This document shows, one piece after another, positions 1 to 11,797 of a stretch of DNA of 64,000 bases. A program made the position numbers and the translations under genes. Where the stretch lies: positions 1,412,501-1,476,500 of the forward strand of contig JAFBJZ010000847.1 in NCBI GenBank assembly GCA_016785225.1. Direction: 5' to 3'. The first letter of the stretch is position 1. The number at the start of each line of letters is the position of its first letter. The notes below the pieces were generated by a model. That model saw only the letters and a program-made list of their open reading frames with translations, was not told the DNA's origin and ran no database searches. This stretch comes from Psettodes erumei. Taxonomy: Eukaryota > Chordata > Actinopteri > Pleuronectiformes > Psettodidae.

Positions 1-1539
1 CCAACTCCTAAACTCTCTTTTCCTCTCCAGTGAGGTCAAAGGTCACTAAGTGAGCTGGCTGGTAAACATACTGTATCCAGGCTCATATTCAGCAACTACC
101 TCCCCAAGAAAACATTCAATGTGGCACTAATGCAACAGCAAAGCAAAACCTGCAGAAACCTCACGCTCACTGAGGTGAAACGAGGTGGATGTTTGTTCGC
201 TCCGGTGGAAGTAATCCAGCTTTGATTAAAAGGAGTTAAAGCGACACCGTCAAGTAAATCACAAACACAGCTGCAGCGAGCCCGGCTCCCCTGCAGATTC
301 TACCCCCCGAACGCTTGTTAACAGCGGGAAAACTGTCTGTTACATATTCATGAAGCTATTTATGAAGCTACAGCTACAGTTGCACTGTATTTCGCCTTGA
401 GTCTCACTTTGACCCTTTCCCTATTAGGAGTTCAACCTGACAAACAAACAGCTGCATTAACAGACAGAAATTATACCAATAAAAATGGTAAAAGCCTCAG
501 ATCTGACACAGCTCTGTACAAAGTAAGTCCTCCTAAAAAAGGTCTCTGTGCTCAAATTAACCAAGCTAAAATAAACTAAAAGTAAACTTCTCTCACACAG
601 TTCACTGAAGACTGAACTTTGAGGATAAAACAAGCAAACTGAGGATGCATACTCACACAATACAGGTGTTTGGATTGTTTCTAATTGTTCGAGTCATCTA
701 ATGAAGTTCATGTGGCATGTTTGAACCCTGAGGCCTCAGTCTGCACCTGCGCAGGTGTTTTCACTTTGCCTGATTGCTCTGCCCTGGATTGCCACACAAA
801 CTGCACCTGACTGACGCCTCCCTACCTCCTATTTTCATCTGTTACACCCGTCAGGGCTGAACAACCATGTCTGTTGTACTAATTCATAAAGTTACTACAA
901 GCAGGGCATAGGTCTGATTTGCTGAAAACCACCTGCATGTGTGTGCAGGGTCTAAAATAAACTACATTCAAACATAGACCCCCCCACTACCACCCCACCC
1001 ATAACCAAACCAACCCCCTCCCATAGACCCAGTGCCAGTCCAAAGCCCTACAGATGAGGGATGGATGTGTCTCTTGCAGGAGAGGTGGTGGTGGTGGGTG
1101 GTGGTGGGGGGGTCACTGTCAGCACAGATCAGGCAGCCAGCACTGTGTCAGCTAACATGGTCATTGTTGCATTCCAGCTCCCACACAAAGCAGGGATTTA
1201 GATATGGTGATGGGGGTGAGAGGGTGAGACAGGGGGACGTATCTGTGAGGACATCACTGGTGGTTTTCATGTTTTCATCTGGAAGAATCCAGATACGGTG
1301 ATGGTGAAAGTTTTCACATGCCTGCTTATCTGATCCTGTAATCTGGGACCCAGAGGAGAGTAAAAAGAGGACTGGGTGGGGGGGTTAGAGTGGGTGGGGT
1401 GTGTTGGCAGGCGGGGGTGTTAACGGGTGAGGAGGGTTAAGAGAGGATGAGCAGATCGGTTGGCATCACTCACCAGGTCCCACCAGACCACAGCTATGCC
1501 CTCGTCAGCGCTTAAATGGGCCAGGAAACTGGAGCAGGC

Positions 1540-1574
<35 letters not shown>

Positions 1575-4500
1575 TCCGAGAGAGGAAGGATCACTAACCA
1601 GTTCTCAGAGGTTATTAACTGCAATTTATGTCACAGATAAATACTGATTCTATGACAGGAGACATTTTTAACTTAACCACCATGACAGTGATTGGAATCA
1701 CAAAATGCTTTCAAACAGAACTTGTGAGGTTTAATCAGATTTATTGGCACTAGTACTTTGTACTGGTGCATACAAGGATCCGGTTTCTCTCAGTGTATTT
1801 GCACAGCCCCAGCGATGATGTCCAGGGAGGTAACACATTAAATAAAGCAATAAAGACAAGTAAACACTCCTATGTACAAACAAGTAGGTTCAAGAAAGAG
1901 ACACACATATACCACCAATCAGCCACAATATTAAAACTAGTTGCCTGCCTAAAAACTGTCTTTGTGTATGAGCACAGCACACAGGAGGCCGCTGTGAAGG
2001 TCTCACACACACACACACACACACACATTCATCTACAAGCACAGCAGATAAACCAAACACCAACTGAAAACAGTTCAGTGACACAATGCTCACTTCCTCC
2101 CTCGTCTTTGCCTCGACCTGCAGCCGAGCAATGACTCTGCTTGCTGACCTGACCTGACTTGACCTTCAGGTATTAATAGAGACAAACGTGGGGAGTTTTC
2201 CAAACATTACAATAAATGCAGATTCTGTAGATTTGTCCTCTCAGTTCAAACAATCTTTGAATGTCAAGTGTGATGTCTGGAATGAAGTTTTCCAGTTCCA
2301 GGAGGATATTTTCATCATGATATGTATGGATTATGATAATTTCCCATTAAACAGCAGCTATCCAAGAAAGCAAATGACATGACAAAACAAAAACATATCA
2401 GTCACACAGGCAACAGTGTCTCCGAGATAGGATGTGTCTGGAAATCTAAAGTGGAAAAGCAAATACTTTTTGTAAAACATATCGTCTGTGTCTGGGTAAC
2501 ATTCAGAGGCAACAAGTTGTTTTTTAACTAAATCATGCTGTATTTATTGTTGATGTCATAGTGGGCAGGATTCACATCAACGGTCCAATTGGTGTTGAGG
2601 TTTATGCAACAAAGGCACCTCGGTTAACAATTGTGAGATGTCAGAAATTTCTCTGTATTCAACCAGACCAGGATCTTTCTTTAACTTTAATTAAGTGGCT
2701 GAAAATAACCACAAAAAAGAGGATGTTTCACTGCAAGATCAGACAAATACATTGTTCTTGCCAAATATAATACAATATAGTTTGAGGCTGAAAGAAAAAG
2801 GTGCTGTGGTCCTTGTGGATGATGAGTCTCTCATGTCTGACATACTTATTTATTTAATTCTGAACTAAACCATCAATTATTGAACTTTAACCAAAGATTT
2901 ATTCAAATCTAAAGTTTATCTCAAAGAAACTCCCAAAGCTAAAAAATATAATAATCTAAAAAATAATAATCTTTCGTTGTCAAATTCAGGAGAAAATTAA
3001 GATTTTTTTTCATAAAAAAGTGAATTTTATATATTTCTTACTATGTTTTTTATGAAAGTGTTACTTTGAGAGAGGTCAGCGGAGTAAGATGTTTTATCCT
3101 GACCTGCATTGGAGGAGGGCGTCCAGGTAACTCTGAATATTCCACGCAAACACTCGCACATGGTCCGCAGCAGGAGGCCAAAGAAGGCAGTGCACTGATG
3201 GAGGAGCCCACACGGGCCGTGGGGCTGGGTAGAGCTGGAGGGGAGGCAGGTGGGTCGTCCGAGGCGATCAAGGGGTCGGTTTCACCGTTTGAGGCCCGCC
3301 GGAGCTACCGAGCAACACTGTCAGCGTGGATCACGAATAGAAAGAAAGCCGGAGAGAGATGGAGAAAGGGTGGAGGGGGTCCCGGGGCTGGGAGAGAGAG
3401 GGATGGATGGATGGATGGAGACAGAGGGATGGAGAGCAGGGGGAGCAGGGGGTGGATGAATTGACAGAGAGAGAGAGAGACAGAAAAAGAGAGGAAGAGA
3501 AGAACTGTCTCATCACTGTGTACATATCAACATATGGACCAGTGATCTTTTTTTTCCCTCTGCAGAGCAACATAAAGTGTGTGCCTGGGTGTTTGTGTGT
3601 GTGTGAGCACAGGAGACAGCAGCGAGAAAGAACAGAATAGGGACGCATTAGCACTAGTGGACAGTCAGCAGTTTGCTGCGACCCTCTGTAAAGCCCCGCT
3701 CCATTGTCTGCGGTGCTGGAGGCTTTAGCTGCGGCCCAGCGGGGCCTTGTTACTGGGCTTAGAGGGGCTGGACACTGGATACCAGTCAGACACAACTACA
3801 CCTCACGTGGGGCATCACACCCTCACATGCTCACAGCAGTTTGTCACAGAGTGATCAGAAAACTCATTTAAAGATCAGGGGCTGATGTTTTTCTTTCATT
3901 TTTCTGTCTGTACCCTGTCACTCCTTTTAGATGTAAGGCTTTACAAACGACTCACAAATATACAGTTTAAATGAAATATGCAGTGATGTGAGGACAAACA
4001 CGTCAATGTCAGAACCTACCTCTGGCTCTGTTGACCGAAGAGCTTTGAGGTATAAATCCCTCTGGAGAAGAAAATGTAGTCTCAGAGTTGCAGTATATTT
4101 GTGGCTGACTCTTGTCTGAAGGTAAAGCTGAACGCATAATAAATATATGATTTATTGGACAGTTTAACAACAGCATTGCATTTTATTATACTTACAAATC
4201 ACTGCATTTCAATAAAAATACAGGTAACCAGAGTAAAAGTCAATTTGTTAGGCTTCGTCTGTTGTATGTACAAATGTACAGAATTTTTATCCCAATCGAT
4301 TCAGTAACTGTAAAGCTAAATCTAGACACACCATTAAAAACAGAAACTAAGTGGAGATTAATGGAGCCTGGTACAGAGCGATACCGGAGCATCGGCCGCT
4401 TGGGAATGGATTACACCATTAGATTTTTGGACCACAGTCAATCACAGGGGAAAAAAACCCAGAGAATAAATAATCAGGTGAAATTAAGGAGGTGTAAGGA

Positions 4501-5729
4501 GGGGCGTGTCGGGGCTTTGCTTTCGGCCAGCGCACGAGTGGGGAGGTCACAGGTTGTTTTGTGCTGATCCATTTCACACTGTACTCAGAAGGATTAGGAA
4601 TCATGTGGTGGAGAGCCACAACATCTTCAACATTTTAACTAGGAATTATTCCGATGCCCTGCATGCCCTCCTCCCACCTCCCAAAAAGTAGCAGAATACG
4701 AATTAAATTTGAAAACTTTTAAAACCGAGCTTTGACCTGTAATTTGAATAGTAAGCACACAAACACAGACACACAAGGGGACAAAAAAGTAAGAAAAGTG
4801 TGATGCTTCTTTTGGGCCTCTGGGTGATAAATGTAGTTTCTGTTCTCATTAGGAACGATGTTTGTCTGCCACATGCCTCAGTTAATCCCTACAAAGTGCA
4901 GAGTAGTTGAGAGCTGAGTCATCGAGGATGGAGCCAGTGAGCGCACACACACAAACACACACAGACATAAAGCCCTGAGAATCCAGTAGGTTTAACAGAA
5001 ATGCACAGCTCAGAGCTTCCGGCTTAAACGCTTTCGTCGGCAGTGCTCCTCAAGTCTCCCACCGTTCACACACGTGAATAATTTTATTTTCAGCCACGAA
5101 TTGTCATGTTTTTCATGAAGACACAACTGCTGCTGTCACAAATTGCCAAAAGATGGATGGAGAGTGAAAAGCAAAACAAACCAAATGTCACTGTGAGGTT
5201 TCAGGTCACAGGCTACAGGGAAAGCTTTAACTGGAAAATTAGCAATGACACATTAAAAATTATTTTCTTTCCTTGTTCACTTCTTGCCTCCTTTCCTCCT
5301 CTCCTTCCTTTAGATGCCGTCTCCTGTTCTCCCCCAACAGACTAAAAAAATAATTCTTATCTCTGAAACTGAATTGTCCTATTAACTGTACGTTTGACAT
5401 TTAAATAGATCTCTTTTTTCTGCTTAAGTGGGAAGAGTATGTTGCCAGCTTGCATGAAGAGGTGTTTATTTTTTGAAGTTTTGGCAGTTCCTCTCCTGTA
5501 TTTCAGTAAATGAACCTTGTACGAGTTTAAGTGTATGTGTGTCACACTGGAGACCCAGTGAACACAGACGTCGGCCCCTGAGATCCATTAATGGCCACTT
5601 TGAGTTTAATCTAATCCCGATGATCTAAATGGTTTGATTACATTCAGGGTCATGAATGGGGGCAGAAGAGAGGAGCCAAGAAAGTTTCACTTCCTCCACC
5701 ACAGAGGTCGTCCACTGTTGAGATGTGCT
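1..5729. other. Non-coding stretch, no gene recognised
   Basis: No open frame here has recognisable domains or a chain of phase-compatible splice sites. It contains a (GT)n tract at 1543-1573, a short (CA)n at 2004-2027, a GGAT tetranucleotide run near 3402-3418 and a GA-rich purine tract at about 3465-3500. A moderately GC-rich, low-repeat patch lies at 3070-3790. The remainder is AT-rich. It could be intergenic or intron of a gene outside the window. Confidence 0.6.
1543..1573. repeat. (GT)n microsatellite
   Basis: A perfect GT dinucleotide run of about 31 bases, read directly. Confidence 0.95.
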
Positions 5730-5749
5730 AAATGACATGAAGGCCCAGG

Positions 5750-5755
5750 TTTATT
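5750..5755 (-). terminator. Candidate poly(A) signal AATAAA (minus strand)
   Basis: TTTATT on the plus strand reads AATAAA on the minus strand. It lies about 205 bases downstream of the strong minus-strand acceptor at 5960 and would end the putative four-exon transcript. Confidence 0.35.
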
Positions 5756-7140
5756 ATAAAAATATATTTTTTTCCTTTAATGACTTGGATTTGGTCTGGA
5801 AAAGTGTGGAGGTATCATCTGATTAATCATTAAACAGTAAAATGGAAGAATGGAGTCAACATCGCGATGCAGAGTGAATCCAGTTTGGTGTGCGGGTGCA
5901 ACGATACACCTCTTCTCCTGGCTGCTGCCTGCGGTGTTTTGTCTGACGCTGACCCACGCCTGAGGGAGAAAAAGAGAGGGGGAGTCACTCAGTTAATATT
6001 AATCCATTTATGAATCATTTATACCGTATCAATAGAGTTGCTTCAGGGTAAAACCAGACATGCAGCTGGTGTGTGTGCTTCAAACAGACAGTATCCCCTT
6101 TCGAAGAAGATGAATTATAATGATCATTCAGAAGTTAATGGATTTATTAAATTCAAATATATTTTGGTGCCTTGTAAACTCCAATCATAAACTATAAGCA
6201 ATCTGATGTACTGTATATCCTCCTTTACATTCATATACTTCTCTTCACCTTGCAGTTTTTAAAATCTCACATTTACACCTACAGCTTTATATTTTATTTT
6301 CCCATGGGGTGACTTATTAAAAGTGTAATTACTTTTGAGGTTAGTGGGACCATTAGTGGTATTATAAGCAAAATGATGAATTATGGTAGTAAACCATAGA
6401 GCTGATGACTCATAACCCCTAATTAAAGACTTGCTTTCTAATTAACCAATGATGCTAAAAAGCCGTTAATGAATGGATTTCTCATTTTGAAATGAGGAAT
6501 CAGTTGAAGACGTGGGTTTTTATCACAACCTCACAGTTATAAATAAAACAAAACCTGAAACTGTAAAGTCATGTCGCCCATCCATCACAATGGAACCATG
6601 TAGTGGAGCCCCATCTCTGCCCCCCCTCCACACATACATACACACACACACAAATGGAGACAGGTACGACCAGACCCGGTTGTGTTTGTTGAGGGAGGGG
6701 ACTCCACCTTTCACTGTTTGCACCCTCGTCACCACATGTGTCCACTGACAGGACACTGTGGTAATTAAAGTGCAGGGACTGTAGACTGTATACTGTTGTA
6801 TGTCACTATCTTAATGTGTTTGGTGTCATATATTTTGCTGTATTTATGCCAAACTTGCACTAGATTGAAACAGCAATTTTACATCAAATATTGTCAGCCA
6901 TGCTCTGTTTGGGAGTCATGTTGCTTGTTGACTTTTGCCACGTGGATCGATTTTTCTAGAAACACATTTTCACCTTCATTCATCATTTATGCCTGTTGTT
7001 TGCTTGTTCACTGACTGCATCTCTATGTACTTTCAGACTATTTCATCACTTTTTACTCTATTTTTTTGTGCAAAATCACCTTCACGTCTTCACTGATCTA
7101 ATCAGAATTTTAACATTAAAAGTATAAACATAAAGACTGA

Positions 7141-7169
<29 letters not shown>
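7141..7169. repeat. (AC)n microsatellite
   Basis: A perfect AC run. On the minus strand it begins two bases past the donor of the putative exon 7176-7221. Confidence 0.95.
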
Positions 7170-7175
<6 letters not shown>

Positions 7176-7319
7176 CTGCTGCAGGTTGGTCCTCAGTGCA
7201 CATCTCTGCAGTATCCTGCAGCTGAAACACATGCATGAAGTATAAAGATATAGTCACAACACTGAAGAGTAAATTAAATCAGGGGATCTTCATTTTTACA
7301 GAGTGGTCCTCAGGGCAGT

Positions 7320-7321
<2 letters not shown>

Positions 7322-7397
<76 letters not shown>

Positions 7398-7400
7398 CAC
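7322..7400. repeat. Long (CA)n microsatellite, one interruption
   Basis: About 79 bases of CA dinucleotides with one phase break (CACCACAC) near 7371. It accounts for the apparent His/Thr and Cys/Val open frames at this spot. Confidence 0.95.
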
Positions 7401-10400
7401 TGAAGCTATCCCCTGGCAGCAGAGATTCCTTCCAGTACAGCACGAGCTGGGCAGTGCTGCTCGATGCTGCTGTGATAAGAGCAGATGTGAATAAACACAC
7501 TTTTCTTTCACTTGTCTTTAAAATAAAAATTAACATTCAACAAACAGAAATCAGTGAGCACAAAATCCCATTGGTGTTTTACTGTATCTTATTATTCTCA
7601 TTCTTTTTCACATACATATTTTTTATAGTTTCAGTTTGTTGATGGACTAACTCATTAGATTTGAATGTGGACCCAACAGCGCCACCATGTGATTATTTGT
7701 AAACCAGACTACTTTAACTCAAATAGAACTGTGAGAAAATCAACTCCAGGTATCAATTTTAATTAACTTGTGTGTGTGTGTGTGTGTCTGGGGATAACTC
7801 TGCTAAATAGTGACCAACCAACATGAGACAAATACGTTACTGGTGCTTTCCACTCATAACTACTCATAACCAAGTCAAAGGTAAAGTCCAGAAAACTCTA
7901 TCCCTACACCACCCAAACACTCACAGTGTACCTAGCAACATCTATCAAAACACACACACACACACACACACACAGTTAGGTGGGGGCTGGATAGTCAACA
8001 GACAGAAATAACCTCCTGGATTGAGCCCTGCTGCGTTCCAGGGCCTCTGACGACACTGAATAGTCTGGAATGGGAAGTGACATGCAGGAGAAACCTCAGT
8101 GTGTGTATGTGTGTGTCACTGAGTCTTGTGATTCGCTGCATTAGCTGGCTTTGTAGCTCGGTGAGCACTGATGAAACTGTTACAGGCCGCTCTGCAGTCA
8201 GCAGAGGCCGGGTGTTTTTGATTCTCCCACTCAGTCACACCCATAAACACTGAGATCCAGACGCTCTCTGAATTTTCCACTCATGAGAGTCTTTACTCAA
8301 AGAAATAAAAAAAATAACAGAAAGTACAGACAGGACTTATGTGAATACATGAACCAAGACAGAACCAGAACCTCACTTGTTTGCTTGGCTGCTCATTTAA
8401 TTTTCTTTTCTGGTGCAATCGGTCCAAAAACGGATTTAACTGCTCAAATTTTCAGCCTGAGTTGTACTGGAGTGTAAATATCCTCTTGATTCCCAGAGGA
8501 GCATCTGAGGGAGTGTGTGTGTGAAGTGAGGTGAGAGCTTGAACACTGTTGTAAGTCTGCCTGTGTAAACCTGCAGCACTGCTGCACACAAGTGTAAGAG
8601 ATCTGCTACTGCAACAAGATGCATGGCTAAAATAGACCCCCCCAACCAAAATGATACAAAAGAATGGCAAAGGTCTGATATTAACATAATCAGTTTAAAA
8701 AAAGTATATATTTTTGTAAACCAGGAGGACTGGTCAGAGAACGCATCTCCATTCCCCTCATTTCATGGATTCCCATGCTGCGTTCAAGTACCGCGCAAAA
8801 ATTCCCCTTCAGTCAGAAACAAAAACAAAGTTTGTAAGAATTTGAGTACTTGAAAATGCATAACAAGTAAAATATTATCTGGTGTCTTGATTGACTGACT
8901 CAGTGGATATAAACCAATGTACATTAAATGGAAAATATAACGCGATAATGCGAGAACATTGCATGCACCGTGAACATGATGTACCTCGCACAGGCCGGTG
9001 GGAGTGAGCTGACGGGGTTGGGTGGGGGGCTTTAATCCGGGCGGTGGCGCTGGAAAGGCAGAGACAGCAGTTTGAGAGATGACACATGACTGTGTCACAG
9101 TGTTTTCTCCTCATGCTGAAACAGCAGGAACACATGTGGAGGGTTAGTGGACTAAAATACTGATCAACAAATAAACTGTTAAACTTTGATTATGGCTTCG
9201 ACTTTCAACTGGATCTAATTTAATTGTAACGCGCGTTGCGAGCACCGTTAAATCCCACTCATGCTGATCTATATGTTGTGTGTCTAATAATAGCTCAGGC
9301 GAGTTGGATGTAGACAAGGTCAGCTGTTGGTTCCTCGCCCTACATGGTGCAGAACGAGTTGTTGGTGCGTTAACCCACAAACTTAATGGGGATTTGGTGA
9401 AAGACACGTTTAAAACAAAGCTTCTCATTAGAAAACAAAACACGTTGATCTAACTTTGGGCATTAAATGGATCTTGTTGTCTATCCTCATACCTTCATTC
9501 CTTCCAAAGAGCCGTCCTGGTTTGGAGTTCTGCCGGGAAACTTTGCAGCCTCACCCATACGAAGTCCCGGTTGGTTTAGGGCACCGATGCACCAGGAGCA
9601 GGAAGGAACAAAAACGAATGATTATAGATGACATCGGACTTTTTGTTTAATCAAACCATTCAGCGGGAGAGTAAACTGCCGAGAAACAGCAGCGACATCC
9701 CGGGGTGTGTATCGCCGTGTCCGCCGTGGTCCCGGTGCCGCGAACGCTCCTCCTCCTCGCTGCTGTGCGCAAACAGAGGTTTACAAGAATGTATGGAGAC
9801 AGACAATCCCAGCAGGTCTGTTTTTTAAAAAACTGGACCACTCCAACATTTAGACCCTTTCTGCGTATATTGTGTTATTGGTTTAACTTTAAACAGGTCA
9901 AATTTGCATTTTTACAATCTTATTTACAAATATGGAGCATTAAAAACTAAAAGTTGTCTTTTACAAAAGTTTCAAGACCCTTTGCTCAGATGCTTCCTGT
10001 TTGCTTTAATTATTCTTGACCTGTGGTAGTTTAGAAAGTCCCACAATTCACACTGTACAACAAAAAGCAAAACCATGAACTCCAGGGGAACTGTCTGTGA
10101 AAATACAGATACTATTGTGGTGTAGATCAGGGAAATGAAACGTTCCCAGGAGAACAGTGAAATGAAGTGAAGACGTTTCGAGCTCAGCAGGACTCCTCAG
10201 GCTAATAGAGCTTCAGAAGTCCTCTGCAGAGATCGGAGAACCTGCTGCAAAGAAAGAACTTTGATCAAAAGGCATTGAAATGTTGGGAGTTTGCCGAGCT
10301 CCAAGCAAAATCCCCACTGAAAGAGATGCAAAATGATGACAATGACAGATTGTCTTCGTACATTTTCTTATTCCTGTCCTGATGCTCTTGAATGAACTCA

Positions 10401-10653
10401 TCACACATTCATATGTACAAAGGTTTTAGTTCTGAACTAGTGAGGAGAGCGGGAAGTGAGTTTGAACATCATATGACCTTGTGAATGCACATAAGATACT
10501 CCTGTAGAAGCCTTTTTTCTCACAGATCAAGAGACTGTGTCATATTAATATTGTTTTTTCCCTCAGCCCTGAATTTGCATTTTTATAATAACTGAATAAA
10601 TGTGCATCAGAAAGCAGGTGAAAACAGGCCGGAACAGATTTGAATCAAAGACA

Positions 10654-10659
10654 TTTATT
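10654..10659 (-). terminator. Candidate pld3 poly(A) signal AATAAA
   Basis: The plus strand reads TTTATT. On the minus strand this is AATAAA about 1.14 kb past the pld3 stop codon, giving a 3'UTR of plausible length. It is the best-placed such signal between the stop and the next upstream transcript. Confidence 0.5.
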
Positions 10660-11797
10660 GAGAGTGATTTTTATAAAGGAGGAAGTTGAATAATGACAAT
10701 AACTGCTTCAAAGTTTGTTTTTCAAATCAGTTTCTTTGGACAGTTGCCATAAACACCATTTCTTCCCCAATCAATAGTTTCAATCACTCCACACAGTGGA
10801 AATTAAATTTGTTCATGGCCATCGACTGCTGCTGCAAACCTCCAGTCTATATGTGCTAAAGACTTTAGCATAAAAATTATTTGTTTAAAAACAGTACTGA
10901 AGACTGAAGAGTGGATTTAAAAAAAAAACAAAAACTTGTCTTATTTACAGGCACAGCATGCACACAGTTTAAGCATTAATTATTCCAGATTCTGGCAAAC
11001 TAAAATGAAAATGCACAAACATTACTCCCTGAGAGTGGGGGATAAAAAAGTCAATTGCATTGTGATTGATATTCAAAACGAGAAAGTGATCAGTGAATAG
11101 ACCACTTAATGAAGGTGAGTGTGTGAGCCAATCTGAAAACATGAACACTGACCTAAATGGAAAGATGGAACAGTGCCCCTGGTGCTACTGGCATTACACG
11201 GCACAAACCACATCCATCCTTACATCTGTTTTACTGCTTATCCATTTAGGGTGGCGGGGGAGCTGGAGCTGACATTGGACAGGCCCCATTATGTTTTGTG
11301 AAGGTAAATCTACCTGTTCTTGCTGTATCGCATTCTGAATGGGGACCTCTGTTGTTTGGCATGACTCATACGCAAACATGTAGGTTGAATCCACAGCAGC
11401 TTAGATTCGTACAGCAAAGAGATGCAAAGACATTCTTTACCAAAATGAATAGAAAAATCACGTACCCTTTAACACCTTTTGTCAGAACCGACCAGTTAAG
11501 TGGTTCAATGGCACATGACTGTCAAACTGGAGATTGGCACTGAAGTTAAAATACATCAAAGTACCTGGAGGTGGACTCTTTTCCTTTGGACCCACGCAGA
11601 CATGGATAACTACACTACACTGAGAGGTTGATCGTCTGTGGCTGACTTCTCATTTTCAGTGCATACTGTGTGAACACTTGTACTGTGTGAAGACGAGTGT
11701 GTGAGAATTGAAAACTGAAATTGATGTCCAATCATAGCACAGTGATCTGTGTTGAACAGAAGCTGCTGTGCAGTTACGTAAGCTGGTAGTGTAGAAG

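Larger units (their letters stand above)
5730..9780 (-). other. Putative four-exon minus-strand transcript, unidentified
   Basis: Four segments on the minus strand have good splice signals. A first exon comes from a CpG-rich patch (about 9780 down to 9493, donor GTATGAGG, with a second possible donor GTGAGG upstream). An exon at 8985-9049 has a pyrimidine-rich acceptor ending TTTCCAG and donor GTACAT. An exon at 7176-7221 lies between CAG and GTACTC. A last exon ends at 5959 after an unusually strong pyrimidine tract, and an AATAAA signal lies at 5750-5755. One frame is open from exon 2 through exon 3 into exon 4. It begins with a proline-rich stretch (APPPGLKPPTQPRQ) and ends TRTPNWIHSASRC before a stop at about 5855. 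Another frame joins a hydrophobic start (MSSIIIRFCSFLLLV) to exons 2 and 3, giving a peptide of about 57 residues. I recognise neither product, so it may be a long non-coding RNA. Joining the segments into one transcript is inference. Confidence 0.35.

Noticed and set aside
9456..9650. Plus-strand frame with acceptor-like start (SRPGLEFCRETLQPHPYEVP)
   Set aside because: The pyrimidine tract before it is good, but there is no donor or partner exon, and the same DNA fits better as the first exon of the minus-strand transcript.
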